Notes: generated by a model from the sequence alone, not told the origin. Numbered from the stretch's first letter, positions 1 to 8,705 are shown. The stretch is 64,000 nt of DNA from Actinomadura nitritigenes (GCF_017573545.1 NZ_JAGEOK010000015.1:204104-268103), one strand, 5' to 3'. Program-made: numbers and translations.

Positions 1-33
1 GCTCCCGCCCGTCCGGAGCGACCGAGGATCCCC

Positions 34-876
34 ATGGAACACCGCATCGAGATCGCCCTGCCCTCCCGCGTGCGGCTCGGCGAGGGGCCCAACTGGCACG
101 CCGCCGGCGGCGTGCTGCTCTGGGTCGACATCCTCGGCAACGAGGTGCACGCCTATGACCCGGCCACCGGTGCCGACACCGTCCGCCACACGGCGCAGCA
201 CGTCGGCGCGGCCAGGCCCCGGGCGGGCGGCGGGCTGGTCGTCAACCTCCGCGACGGCGTCGGGCTCTACGATCCCGACGGGGCGTTCCGCTGGCTCGCC
301 GAGCACCCCGTCCCCGGCTGCCGCGGCAACGACGCCGCCGTCGGCCCGGACGGCGCGCTCTGGGCCGGGACCATGCGCTACGACGAGGCGCCGGGAGGCG
401 GCCGGCTGCGCCGCGTCCGCCCCGACGGCGGGACGGCCATGGTGCTGGACGACGTGACGGTCAGCAACGGGATCGCCTGGAGCCCCGACGGACGCCTGAT
501 GTACTACGTGGACACGCCCACGCGCCGCATCGACGTCTTCGACTTCCATCCCGAGGAGGGCGCCACCGGCCGCCGCCCGTTCGTCTCCGTCCCGGGGCTG
601 CCGGACGGGCTGACCGTCGACGCCGAGGGGCGGCTCTGGGTGGCGCTGTGGGGCGGCGGCCGCGTCCTCTGCTACACCCCCGGCGGCGCCCTCGACCGCA
701 CCGTCGAGGTGCCCGCCGCCCAGACCACCGCCTGCGCGTTCGGCGGCCCGGACCTCCGCGACCTCTACATCACGACGGCGACCGTGGGCGCCCCGAAGGA
801 CGACTCCCACGCCGGGTCCCTGTTCGTCGTCCCGGACGCGGCGCAGGGCCTTCCGTCCCCCGCGTTCGCCGCCTGA
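34..876 (+). CDS. SMP-30/gluconolactonase family lactonase
   Basis: This 280-residue protein belongs to the SMP-30/regucalcin/gluconolactonase six-bladed beta-propeller family, cytoplasmic metal-dependent enzymes that usually open sugar lactones. The family's metal ligands are visible: Glu17 in GEGP, Asn99 in RGND, Asn145 in VSNG and Asp191 in PDGL. The length matches the family. The ATG follows a GAGGA ribosome site. The next complete genes of the same theme are the pentose catabolism genes further right, so an aldonolactone substrate is plausible, but the upstream operon partner lies outside the window and the exact substrate cannot be read from the sequence. Confidence 0.9.
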   Translation: MEHRIEIALPSRVRLGEGPNWHAAGGVLLWVDILGNEVHAYDPATGADTVRHTAQHVGAARPRAGGGLVVNLRDGVGLYDPDGAFRWLAEHPVPGCRGNDAAVGPDGALWAGTMRYDEAPGGGRLRRVRPDGGTAMVLDDVTVSNGIAWSPDGRLMYYVDTPTRRIDVFDFHPEEGATGRRPFVSVPGLPDGLTVDAEGRLWVALWGGGRVLCYTPGGALDRTVEVPAAQTTACAFGGPDLRDLYITTATVGAPKDDSHAGSLFVVPDAAQGLPSPAFAA

Positions 877-922
877 CCCGTCCGGGTGCGGCGGCCGGGT
901 GCCTCGGCCAGGTGCCTCGGGG

Positions 923-1729
923 TCAGGTGCGGCGGCCGACGCCGGCGAGGGTGAACGTCCGCTCGGCGTGCCGCACGTCCTCGCCGCCGGGGTCGGGCCG
1001 CCACAGCGGGGTGTAGGTGAGGCCGGGTTCGAGCAGGTCGAAGGGCTCGACGATCGACTCGATCTCGGCGCGGGTGCGGCCCCAGAAGTGCCCGCTGGTC
1101 GGCTTGAACACCTCCCCCACGTCGCCGCTGGACTCCGGCTGCGGGTCCTGGGTGATGTGCGTGAACACCAGGTGGCCGCCGGGCGGGAGGGCGTCGTGCA
1201 GCCGCCGGACGGACCGCCGGGCGTCGGCGGCGTCGCCGATGAAGTGCAGGACGCGGTCGAGCACGATCGCCACCGGCTCGGTGAAGTCGATGTGCTCGCG
1301 GACGTCCGGATCGTCCGGGAGCGTCTCGGGACGCGCGAGGTCGCAGTGCACGGCCGCCGTCCGCTCCGTGCCGGCGAGCAGCGCCCGCGCGTGCACCAGC
1401 ACGACCGGGTCGCCGTCGGCGAACACGACGGTCGCGTCCGGGGCGACGGCGGCCGCGACCTCGTGCACGTTGCCGGCCGCAGGAAGCTTGCTGCCGACGT
1501 CGATGAACTGCCGCACGCCCTGCCGGGCGAGGTGCCGGACCGCGCGCCCGATGAAGGCGTGGTTCGCCCTGGCCGCCGCGCGCGCCTCGGGGATGACGGT
1601 CAGCAGCTGCTCGGCCACCTCGCGGTCGGCGGCGTAGTTGTCCTTGCCGCCGAGCAGGTAGTCGTAGATCCGCGCGGTGTTGGGGGTCGTCAGGTCGACG
1701 CCCGCGGGGGACCACCTCTCCTCGGCCAT
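923..1729 (-). CDS. SAM-dependent methyltransferase, DUF574 family
   Basis: The 268-residue protein fits the actinobacterial S-adenosylmethionine methyltransferase family formerly called DUF574 (Pfam Methyltransf_19). It opens with the family signature NTARIYDYLLGGKDNY, followed by a motif I-like FIDVGSKLPAAGNVHEVA near residue 75 and an acidic VVFADGDPVVL strand end. Homologues are very numerous in actinomycetes and their substrates are mostly unknown. The ATG has a GGAGAA ribosome site 5 to 6 nt upstream. It is convergent with the lactonase gene (47 bp gap) and points away from the TetR gene only by spacing, so it could be co-transcribed with the TetR gene behind it. Confidence 0.9.
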   Translation of the reverse strand: MAEERWSPAGVDLTTPNTARIYDYLLGGKDNYAADREVAEQLLTVIPEARAAARANHAFIGRAVRHLARQGVRQFIDVGSKLPAAGNVHEVAAAVAPDATVVFADGDPVVLVHARALLAGTERTAAVHCDLARPETLPDDPDVREHIDFTEPVAIVLDRVLHFIGDAADARRSVRRLHDALPPGGHLVFTHITQDPQPESSGDVGEVFKPTSGHFWGRTRAEIESIVEPFDLLEPGLTYTPLWRPDPGGEDVRHAERTFTLAGVGRRT

Positions 1730-1818
1730 GGCATTCTCCGCTTCGTCCGGGGGAAGACGATCGTCTCACGGGACGCGCCGTGCTCGCACGGGGACGCACC
1801 GCGTCCGGCCCGCCGGCG

Positions 1819-2436
1819 TCAGGCGTCGAGCAGGTCGATCAGCTCGGCGTCGAGGCCGATGTCCGGGTCGGCCGCGCGCGCCGCGCGCAGGGCGCCCGCC
1901 AGCGTCCCCGCCGCGAGGGCCGCCAGCCGGTCGCGCGGGACGTCGCGGTGCCGCAGGTGGTCGATGACGACCTCGTCCAGGTAGCCGACCCAGCCGCGCA
2001 TCGCGGTGCGCAGGACGGGACGGGCGGGACCGGCGGCGCCGAGCGCGTCCAGCAGCCGTCGCGCGCCCTGCCAGCGCAGGTCCTCCACGATCGCGCGGAC
2101 CTCCGGGTCGGAGCCGTTGCCGCCGCGCGTCACCGCCAGGAACCCGGCGGCGTTGTCCTCCATGAAGGCGATGTGCCGGTCGAGGGCGTCGCGCAGCCGC
2201 TCCCCCGGCGCCGCCCCCCCGGGCTCCGCCTCGTGGACGACCCGCAGCCGGTCGGCGGCGGCGCGGATCGTCGCGAGGTACAGGCCGCGCTTGTTGCCGA
2301 AGTGGTGCGCGATCAGCCCGTAGGCGACGCCCGCCCGCCGCGCTATCTCGGTCGTGGTGACCTCGTCGTAGGCGCGGTCGGCGAACAGCTCGGCGGCGGC
2401 GTCGATCAGCATCTGCCGGCGGTCGGGCCGGGCCAT
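1819..2436 (-). CDS. TetR family transcriptional regulator
   Basis: The 205-residue protein has an N-terminal TetR helix-turn-helix (residues about 8 to 52: ADRAYDEVTTTEIARRAGV, then AYGLIAHHFGNKRGLY) and a ligand-binding helical C-terminal domain. It is divergent from the short-chain dehydrogenase gene 86 bp away, and a perfect dyad lies between the two, so it most likely represses that dehydrogenase and itself. A GGGAGCC ribosome site precedes the ATG. The ligand is not deducible. Confidence 0.92.
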   Translation of the reverse strand: MARPDRRQMLIDAAAELFADRAYDEVTTTEIARRAGVAYGLIAHHFGNKRGLYLATIRAAADRLRVVHEAEPGGAAPGERLRDALDRHIAFMEDNAAGFLAVTRGGNGSDPEVRAIVEDLRWQGARRLLDALGAAGPARPVLRTAMRGWVGYLDEVVIDHLRHRDVPRDRLAALAAGTLAGALRAARAADPDIGLDAELIDLLDA

Positions 2437-2487
2437 CGGCGGCTCCCTCGGATTGACGTGCGGTCGCGGACCAGTCTAGCCTCCGAA

Positions 2488-2504
2488 ACTGATTGATAAT
2501 CAGT
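2488..2504. promoter_or_regulatory. TetR operator dyad ACTGATT-GAT-AATCAGT
   Basis: A perfect 7-bp inverted repeat with a 3-bp centre sits in the divergent promoter region between the TetR gene (start 2436) and the dehydrogenase (start 2523). Its size and position are those of a TetR-family operator. The site ends only 7 bp before the dehydrogenase ribosome site, so a bound repressor would cover the transcription start. Confidence 0.7.
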
Positions 2505-2522
2505 CAATATCGGGAGGCGATG

Positions 2523-3341
2523 ATGGCCCGGATCGAGCTGGCGGACGCGCCGGTCCTGCTCACCGGCGCGTCCAGCGGGATCGGCCGCGCCCTGGCGTTC
2601 GCACTGGCCGCGCGCGGCGCGCGGCTGGCCATCGCGGCGCGCCGGCGGGACGCGCTGGAGGAGGTGGCCGACCTGGTCGCGGCCCGCGGCGGGACGCGCC
2701 CGCACGTCGTCGAGGCCGACCTGTCGCGTCCGGGCGCCGCCGCCGAGCTGGCCGGCGCGGCGGTGGAGGCGCTGGGCGGCGTGCGGGTCCTGGTCAGCAA
2801 CGCCGGCGCGGGTCTCGTCGCGCCCCAGGGCGAGCTCGGCGACGGCGACGGCGCGCGGGCGCTGTTCGAGACGAACTTCTGGTCGCCGCTCGCGCTGGCC
2901 CGCGAGCTGCTGCCCGGCATGCGCGGCGGCGGCGCGATCGTCAACGTCACGTCCACGCTGCAGGCGCTGCCGGTCCCGATGCTCGGCCACTACGGCTCGG
3001 CGAAGGCCGCGCTCGCGCACGCCACCCGCACGCTGCGCAACGAGCTGCGCGGCACCGGCGTCACCGTCCTGGAGTACGTGCCGGGCGCCACCGACACCGA
3101 CGCCCGCGACGTCGGCCTGCTGCCCTGGCGCGGCCGGCCGGTGCGCACGCTCCCGCCGGTCTCCCCCGAGTCCGCCGCGCGGGCGGTCGTGCGGGCCGTC
3201 GAGCGCGGCCGGCGCCGCCGCGTCCACCCGCGCCCCTCGCTGCTGCCGCTGGAGGTCCCCGCGATCGGGCGCCTGGCGGCCCTGGCCGCGGCGCGCCGGA
3301 TCGAGGTGCCGCGCCCGGCTCAGGTGCCGCGGAGCCTCTGA
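2523..3341 (+). CDS. SDR family NAD(P)-dependent oxidoreductase
   Basis: This is a classical short-chain dehydrogenase/reductase of 272 residues. It shows the cofactor motif TGASSGIG near residue 13, the NAG motif (SNAGAG), and a catalytic Ser144, Tyr157 and Lys161 in the order expected (YGSAK). I chose the second of two adjacent ATG codons because GGGAGG lies 5 nt before it; an upstream TTG at 2493 falls inside the operator and is not credible. It is divergently controlled by the TetR gene at 1819-2436. The substrate is unknown. Its C-terminus is arginine-rich, and coding-looking sequence continues in another frame after the stop (see next entry). Confidence 0.9.
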   Translation: MARIELADAPVLLTGASSGIGRALAFALAARGARLAIAARRRDALEEVADLVAARGGTRPHVVEADLSRPGAAAELAGAAVEALGGVRVLVSNAGAGLVAPQGELGDGDGARALFETNFWSPLALARELLPGMRGGGAIVNVTSTLQALPVPMLGHYGSAKAALAHATRTLRNELRGTGVTVLEYVPGATDTDARDVGLLPWRGRPVRTLPPVSPESAARAVVRAVERGRRRRVHPRPSLLPLEVPAIGRLAALAAARRIEVPRPAQVPRSL

Positions 3342-3454
3342 AGTCCCGGGCGGACGCGCTGCCCGGCACCGCCGTGTACGGCACGACGCGGTACCCGGGA
3401 CCGGCGCGCACGTTCGCCGAGCGGGCCCGCGACCACGCCGCCGACGCCCGCTAG
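3342..3454 (+). pseudogene. coding remnant: C-terminus of an unidentified protein
   Basis: Directly after the dehydrogenase stop, an open frame runs 37 codons to a TAG at 3452-3454 and reads LPGTAVYGTTRYPGPARTF and then an alpha-helical tail. Nearly every codon ends in G or C, which in this genome is the mark of real coding sequence rather than spacer. It has no start codon of its own. It is either the tail of a deleted gene or the original C-terminus of the dehydrogenase moved out of frame. I cannot name the family. Confidence 0.4.
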
Positions 3455-4653
3455 CCCGGTGGCTCGTCGGGCAGCGTCGGCACCGCGATGCCCGGGTCGC
3501 GGCCGAGCAGCACCGCACGGGTGATCGCGGACGACCCGAACCGGCCGCGGACCCCGTCGACGGCGGCGTCCGCGGCCTCGCCCGCGTCGAACGGCAGCGC
3601 GAGCTGGACGGTCCGGTCGTCGTGCAGCGAGCCCAGCGACACCCCGATCAGCGTCAGCCCGCGCTCGGCGACGAGCGGGGCGGCGCCGCCGAGCAGCCGG
3701 CGCGCCGCGTCCAGCAGGACGGACGTCTCGGCCGTGGCCTGCGGCAGCGTGTGCGAGCGGGAGGCGCGCGCGTAGTCGCCGAACCGCAGCCGCAGCGTGA
3801 CCGTCCGACACACCCGGTGCGCGCCGCGCAGCCGGCCCGCGAGCCGGTCGACGAGGCCGACGAGGATGGCGTCCAGTTCCTCGGGCGGCCGCCGCCGGCG
3901 CCCGAGCGCGCGCTGGGCGCCCATCGACCGGCGCCGCACCCCGGTGCGGACGTGCCGCGGGTCCCGGTTGCGGGCCAGCGCGTGCAGGTGCCGGCCGGCG
4001 CCGGGGCCGAGCAGGGAGACCAGCGTCGCCTCCGGCATGTCGGCGACGTCGCCGACCGTGACGACGCCGTAGGCCGCGAGCTTGGCGGCGGTCGCCGGGC
4101 CCACGCCCCAGAGCCGCCGCACCGGCAGCGGGCGCAGGAACTCCAGCTCGCCGTCCGGCGGGACGACGAGCAGCCCGTCGGGCTTCGCGACGCCGCTGGC
4201 CACCTTCGCCAGGAACTTCGTGCGCGCCACGCCGACGGTGATCGGCAGCCCGACCTCCTCGGCCACCCGGCGCCGCAGCCCCGCCGCGATGCCGGCGGGC
4301 GTCCCGGAGATCCGGCGCAGGCCGTCCACGTCGAGGAACGCCTCGTCGATCGACAGGCCCTCGACGAGGGGCGTCGTCGCGCGGAACAGCGCGAACACCG
4401 CCTTGCTCGCCTCGGCGTAGGCGTCCATCCGGGGCCGGACGACCACGGCGCCCGGGCACAGCCGGCGCGCCTGCCCGCCGCTCATCGCGGTGCGGACGCC
4501 GTGCGCCTTCGCCTCGTAGCTGGCCGCCAGCACCACGCCCCCGCCCACGATCACCGGCCGCCCGCGCAGCGCCGGGTCGTCGCGCTGCTCGACCGACGCG
4601 TAGAACGCGTCCAGGTCGGCGTGCAGGATCGTGGCGGCGCGGGACACGAACAT
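3451..4653 (-). CDS. dinB: DNA polymerase IV (Y family)
   Basis: This 400-residue protein is a translesion DNA polymerase. The palm residues are visible in HADLDAFYASVEQ (first metal Asp) and LSIDEAFLD (second acidic pair), the helix-hairpin-helix LWGVGPATAAKL follows near residue 175, and a little-finger domain ends in QLALPF, the beta-clamp binding motif, about 25 residues from the C-terminus. The ATG lies inside a LexA-type box, so the gene is probably SOS-induced and transcribed with little or no leader. Its stop codon shares CTAG with the stop of the remnant on the opposite strand. It is divergent from the hydrolase gene, 44 bp away. Confidence 0.95.
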   Translation of the reverse strand: MFVSRAATILHADLDAFYASVEQRDDPALRGRPVIVGGGVVLAASYEAKAHGVRTAMSGGQARRLCPGAVVVRPRMDAYAEASKAVFALFRATTPLVEGLSIDEAFLDVDGLRRISGTPAGIAAGLRRRVAEEVGLPITVGVARTKFLAKVASGVAKPDGLLVVPPDGELEFLRPLPVRRLWGVGPATAAKLAAYGVVTVGDVADMPEATLVSLLGPGAGRHLHALARNRDPRHVRTGVRRRSMGAQRALGRRRRPPEELDAILVGLVDRLAGRLRGAHRVCRTVTLRLRFGDYARASRSHTLPQATAETSVLLDAARRLLGGAAPLVAERGLTLIGVSLGSLHDDRTVQLALPFDAGEAADAAVDGVRGRFGSSAITRAVLLGRDPGIAVPTLPDEPPG

Positions 4654-4660
4654 ATGTTCG
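4647..4660. promoter_or_regulatory. dinB: LexA/SOS box CGAACATATGTTCG
   Basis: A perfect 14-bp palindrome matches the actinobacterial/Gram-positive SOS box (CGAAC-N4-GTTCG). The dinB start codon ATG (4653-4651 on the minus strand) is the centre-left of the box. LexA bound here would sit on the transcription start of dinB and just 26 bp from the -10 box of the divergent hydrolase gene, which may therefore also respond to DNA damage. Confidence 0.8.
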
Positions 4661-4697
4661 CATACCGGTTCGCGACCTGGGCCGGTACGCTCCCCGC

Positions 4698-5492
4698 GTG
4701 ACCGAGACCGGGTTCGCCGAGTCCGCCGACGGGACGATCGTCGGCTACGAGACGCGGGGCTCGGGCCCGCCGCTGGTCCTCGTGCACGGCGCGGCCGTCG
4801 ACCGCCGGTGCTGGGCGCCGGTGCTCCCGAGGCTCGCCGAGCGGTTCACCGTCCACGCGCTGGACCGCCGGGGCCGCGGCCTCAGCGCCCGGGAGGGCGG
4901 CCCGTACGCGATCGAGCGCGAGGGCGAGGACATCGCGGCGGTCGCCGAGGCGGCCGGAGGCGGCGTGCTCCTCGTCGGCCACTCCTACGGCGCGCTGTGC
5001 TCCCTGCACGCGGCCGCGGCGACCGGCGCGATCGGGCGGCTTGCGCTCTACGAACCGCCGATCACGACGCCCTGGCGGGAGGTCGCCTCCCCCGCGATGC
5101 TGGCGCGGCTCCGCGAGCTCGCGGACGCGCGCGACCACGACCGGCTCCTCGCGACGGTGTTCCGCGACCTGATGGGCCTGTCGCAGCGGCAGGTCGACGT
5201 GCTGCGCGGGGCCCGCCGGTTCTGGGCCGCCTGCCTGGACAACGCGCCGCCGCTCGCCCGGGAGAGCGAGAGCGTGCCGCGGATCGAGGACTGCGCCCGG
5301 TTCGCGGGCTTGAACGTGCCCGTGCAGCTGCTGGTCGGGACGGCCGGCCCTGCGTACCAGCGGCCGACGGCCGACGCGCTGGCCCGGATCGTTCCCGGCG
5401 CCGAGGTCGTCGAGCTGCCCGGGCAGGGGCACATGGCGATGGCGGACGATCCCGACCTGTTCGCCAAGGCGCTGTTCGCGTTCGCGGGCTGA
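4698..5492 (+). CDS. alpha/beta hydrolase
   Basis: The 264-residue protein is an alpha/beta hydrolase: oxyanion region VHGAAVDRR, nucleophile elbow GHSYG, an acid-bearing strand followed by GTAGPAYQRP, and the catalytic His in GQGHMAM near the C-terminus. The GTG start lies exactly 6 nt after TACGCT (4686-4691), the arrangement of a leaderless actinobacterial promoter, and there is no ribosome site. The natural substrate is unknown. The divergent neighbour is dinB with its LexA box. Confidence 0.88.
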   Translation: MTETGFAESADGTIVGYETRGSGPPLVLVHGAAVDRRCWAPVLPRLAERFTVHALDRRGRGLSAREGGPYAIEREGEDIAAVAEAAGGGVLLVGHSYGALCSLHAAAATGAIGRLALYEPPITTPWREVASPAMLARLRELADARDHDRLLATVFRDLMGLSQRQVDVLRGARRFWAACLDNAPPLARESESVPRIEDCARFAGLNVPVQLLVGTAGPAYQRPTADALARIVPGAEVVELPGQGHMAMADDPDLFAKALFAFAG

Positions 5493-5535
5493 GCGTTCGC
5501 GGGCCGAGCGTGCCGCGGCGCCGGGGGGCGCGCCG

Positions 5536-6363
5536 TCATCCCTTGGTCGCGCCGGCGGTCAGGCCGCCGATCAGCTGGCGCTCGGCGACGGAGTAGAACG
5601 CGATGGCGGGGATCATCGCCAGCACGATGTAGGCGATGACGAGCGCGTAGTTCGTCGCGTACTGCCCCTGGAACTGCTGGATGCCGACGGGGATCGTCTG
5701 CCATTTCTGGTCCCCCAGCACGAGCAGCGGCAGGAGGAAGTTGTTCCAGCTCGTCACGATGGCGAGGACGGACACGGTGCCGAGCGCGGGCCGCGCCATC
5801 GGCAGCAGGATCCGCCAGAAGAACCCGAACCGGCCGCAGCCGTCCATGACGGCGGCCTCCTCCAGCTCGGCGGGGATCGTCCGGAAGAAGGAGCGCAGGA
5901 TGATGAGCGTCATCGGCAGCGCGAACGCGGCCTGCGGCAGGATCACCCCCAGCGGGTTGTCGAGCAGCCCGAACGAGCGCAGCAGGACGAACAGCGGCAG
6001 CACCGCCACCGCGGGCGGGAACATCAGGCCGGCCGCGAACAGCGTGAAGAAGAACTCGCGGCCGCGGAAGGCGTAGCGGGCGAACGCGAACGCCGCCAGG
6101 GCGGCGGCCGCCACGGTGATCAGCGTGGTGGCGACCGCGATCAGCACGCTGTTGCCGATCTGCCGCCAGAAGGTGTCCGAGGACAGGATGCCGGTGTAGT
6201 TCGACACCTTCCACGGGTGCGGGAGCCCGGCGGGGTCCGTGGTGAGGTCGCCGGTGGTCTTGAACCCGGACACGACGGCGTACAGGAGCGGGACGACGAC
6301 GAAGGAGCCGAGCACCCACACCAGCACGTGGCGGGACGCGCCCCGGACGGCGGCCGCCCTCAT
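5536..6363 (-). CDS. sugar ABC transporter permease (MalG type)
   Basis: This 275-residue inner-membrane protein is the second permease of a carbohydrate ABC importer (CUT1 family). Six membrane segments can be traced and the cytoplasmic EAA loop reads EEAAVMDGCGRFGFFWRI. Its ATG overlaps the stop of the first permease by 4 nt (ATGA), so the two are translationally coupled. It is the last gene of the binding protein-permease-permease operon. No ATPase follows; a shared MsiK-type ATPase encoded elsewhere is the usual actinomycete solution. Confidence 0.93.
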   Translation of the reverse strand: MRAAAVRGASRHVLVWVLGSFVVVPLLYAVVSGFKTTGDLTTDPAGLPHPWKVSNYTGILSSDTFWRQIGNSVLIAVATTLITVAAAALAAFAFARYAFRGREFFFTLFAAGLMFPPAVAVLPLFVLLRSFGLLDNPLGVILPQAAFALPMTLIILRSFFRTIPAELEEAAVMDGCGRFGFFWRILLPMARPALGTVSVLAIVTSWNNFLLPLLVLGDQKWQTIPVGIQQFQGQYATNYALVIAYIVLAMIPAIAFYSVAERQLIGGLTAGATKG

Positions 6364-7361
6364 CGCCCGCCTCCCGCCGAGGTGACCGCGCCCTGCAGGT
6401 CGCGGCGCAGCGCGTAGCGCTGGTACAGCAGGGAGAAGACCATGCTGATGAGGAACATCGCCACGCTGATCGCGCTCGCGTAGCCCATCTGGTAGCGCTT
6501 GAAGCCGAACTGGAACATGGTGACGGCCATCGTCTCCGTGGAGTTGGTCGGCCCGCCCGTCGTGGTGACCCACACCAGGTCGAACAGCTGGATGGAGCCG
6601 ATGACGGACAGGAACACGCTGATCCGCAGGGTCGGCGCGAGCAGCGGCAGCGTGACCGAGCGGAACCGGCGCCACGGCCCGGCCCCGTCGATGGCGGCCG
6701 CCTCCAGCACCTCCGCCGGGACGCCCTGCAGCCCGGCGAGGTAGATCATCATGTGGAAGCCGAAGTACTTCCAGGTCATGACGGCGAACAGGGTGGGCAG
6801 CGCGGTGCCGGGATCGGAGAACCACTTTCCGGCGAGGCCGCCGACCAGCGGAAGGCCGCCGACCAGCTCGTCGGCGAGCCCGCTGCCGGGCAGGAAGATG
6901 ATGCCGAACAGCACGCCGGCGATCACCTCGGACAGGATGTAGGGCGCGAAGAAGACCGCCCGGTACACCGCGCGGCCCCGCATCCGCTGGTTCAGCAGTA
7001 CGGCGGTGCCGAGCGCGATCGGCAGCTGGACGACCAGCGACAGCACGACGATCAGCAGGCCGCGCCACAGGTCGCCGCGGAAGACCGGGTCGCCGGACAG
7101 CTTGCGGTAGTTGTCCAGCCCGACGAAGTCCTCCGGGCGGCCGAAGCCGCCCCACTTGAAGAGGCTCGTGTAGAGGGCGACGGCGATCGGGATCAGGACG
7201 AACAGGAAGAACAGCAGCAGGGCCGGCACCAGGAACCAGGTGGCGGACGCCCAGTCGCGCAGCCGCCGGCCGAGCGGCGCCCGGGAGCCCCGCGCGCGCG
7301 GGGCCCGGGCGGCGCGCCGCCGGTCGCCGGTCGCGGCGGGCAGCGTCAGCGGTTCCGTCAT
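6360..7361 (-). CDS. sugar ABC transporter permease (MalF type)
   Basis: The 333-residue protein is the first permease of the CUT1 importer. After a basic cytoplasmic N-terminus of about 40 residues it has six predicted membrane helices and the EAA loop EVLEAAAIDGAGPWRRF. It overlaps both neighbours by 4 nt (binding protein upstream, MalG-type permease downstream), forming one coupled operon. The order binding protein-MalF-MalG opposite a LacI gene and next to beta-xylosidases matches the BxlEFG type of xylo-oligosaccharide importer known from Streptomyces; the substrate assignment is by context. Confidence 0.93.
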   Translation of the reverse strand: MTEPLTLPAATGDRRRAARAPRARGSRAPLGRRLRDWASATWFLVPALLLFFLFVLIPIAVALYTSLFKWGGFGRPEDFVGLDNYRKLSGDPVFRGDLWRGLLIVVLSLVVQLPIALGTAVLLNQRMRGRAVYRAVFFAPYILSEVIAGVLFGIIFLPGSGLADELVGGLPLVGGLAGKWFSDPGTALPTLFAVMTWKYFGFHMMIYLAGLQGVPAEVLEAAAIDGAGPWRRFRSVTLPLLAPTLRISVFLSVIGSIQLFDLVWVTTTGGPTNSTETMAVTMFQFGFKRYQMGYASAISVAMFLISMVFSLLYQRYALRRDLQGAVTSAGGGR

Positions 7362-8656
7362 TGGCTCTTGGCCGCCTTGGTCACCTGCTGGGCGACCTGC
7401 TCGGGCGTCGCCTTACCGCCGATGAGCGCGGCGACGCTGTCGTTGACCTGCTGCCCGACGGCGGGCGGGAACGCCTGGTCGAGGTACAGCTGGAATCCGG
7501 TGGAGGCGCCGAGCGCCTCGGCGACCTGCTTGCGGCCGGGGTCGGCCAGCGCGCTCTCGGCGCCCTTCACGACCGGCATGAAGGCGCCGGAGGAGACGAG
7601 CTCGTGCTCGTTCTCGGTGTTGACGAGGAAGGCGAGGAAGTCGACCGCCTCCTTGGGCGCGTCCTTGCCGAGGGCGTGGCCGTTGCCGCCGCCGAAGACG
7701 TCGGTCAGGACGCCCTGCCCGCCGTCGACGGCCGGGAACGGGAACCAGCCCTCGTCGTCGCCGAGCCCCTTGCCGGAGGCGTCCTTCTCCACCGCCGGCG
7801 CCCACTGCCCCATCAGCTCCATGGCGGCCTTGCCCGCGCCGACGCTGGCCGCCTCGCCGCCGGGCGTGTCGAATCCGGCGTTCTGGAAGCCGGCCTGGAA
7901 GGGCTGCAGGTCGACGAGTTCCTTGAGATGCCGCCCGGCGCCGACGAACGCGGGCCCGGTGAAGTCGTTGGTCTTGGCGGCCTGCTGCATCGCGGTCATG
8001 CCGCCCATGCGCATCGCGAGGTAGGCCCAGTAGTACATGCCGGGCCACTTGTCCTTGCCGCCGAGCGCGATGGGGGTGACGCCGGCGGCCTTGAGCTTGC
8101 GGACGTCGTCGAGGAACTCCGCCCAGGTCCTCGGCGGCGCCTTGATGCCGGCCTTGTCGAAGTGCCGCTTGTTGTACCAGAACCCGACCATGCCCATGTC
8201 GTACGGCACGGCGTAGGTCTTCCCGTCGAACTGGTACGGCTTCTGCGACACCGGGGTGATGGTGTTCAGCAGGCCGGACGCGGACGAGGTCAGGTCCTTG
8301 ACGAGGCCGGCGTCGATCTGCTGCTTGAGGACGCCGCCGCCCCAGGTCACGAAGATGTCGGGCACCTTCCCGGAGGCGGTGAGCGCCGTCATCTTCGACT
8401 TGAACGCCTCGTTCTCCAGGTTGGTGAGCTTGATCTTGACGTTCGGGTGCGCGGCCTCGTACGCCTTGGCGATCTTCGGGTAGAGCGTCTTGGACGGCTC
8501 GGTGGTGGCGATGTCCATCCATTCGATCGTGACCTTGCCGTCCGAACCGGAGCCGCCGTCGCCGCAGGCGGCGAGCAGCGGCGCGGCGGTGACCGCGGCC
8601 GCCCCTGCGGAGACTGCGGTCAGGAACGAGCGGCGCGACAGGTGGGGGATGCCCAT
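7358..8656 (-). CDS. extracellular sugar-binding lipoprotein
   Basis: The 432-residue protein is a family 1 solute-binding protein for a carbohydrate importer. Its N-terminus has a twin-arginine motif (SRRSFL, residues 7 to 12) and a lipobox LLAAC with Cys31, so it is probably exported folded by Tat and anchored outside the membrane as a lipoprotein. The family-typical KVPDIFVTWGG segment is near residue 95. It starts the importer operon; the ATG has GGAGACC nearby. The promoter region of 256 bp is shared with the divergent LacI-GH3 gene and holds two dyads. Confidence 0.93.
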   Translation of the reverse strand: MGIPHLSRRSFLTAVSAGAAAVTAAPLLAACGDGGSGSDGKVTIEWMDIATTEPSKTLYPKIAKAYEAAHPNVKIKLTNLENEAFKSKMTALTASGKVPDIFVTWGGGVLKQQIDAGLVKDLTSSASGLLNTITPVSQKPYQFDGKTYAVPYDMGMVGFWYNKRHFDKAGIKAPPRTWAEFLDDVRKLKAAGVTPIALGGKDKWPGMYYWAYLAMRMGGMTAMQQAAKTNDFTGPAFVGAGRHLKELVDLQPFQAGFQNAGFDTPGGEAASVGAGKAAMELMGQWAPAVEKDASGKGLGDDEGWFPFPAVDGGQGVLTDVFGGGNGHALGKDAPKEAVDFLAFLVNTENEHELVSSGAFMPVVKGAESALADPGRKQVAEALGASTGFQLYLDQAFPPAVGQQVNDSVAALIGGKATPEQVAQQVTKAAKSQ

Positions 8657-8705
8657 GGTGGTCTCCTGGATGGGGGGTGGGCGGCCGGAGCGGAGGACGA
8701 TCCGC

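Noticed and set aside
4653..4697. CATATG palindrome considered as an insertion-sequence end
   Set aside because: No transposase and no target duplication; the extended palindrome is an SOS box.
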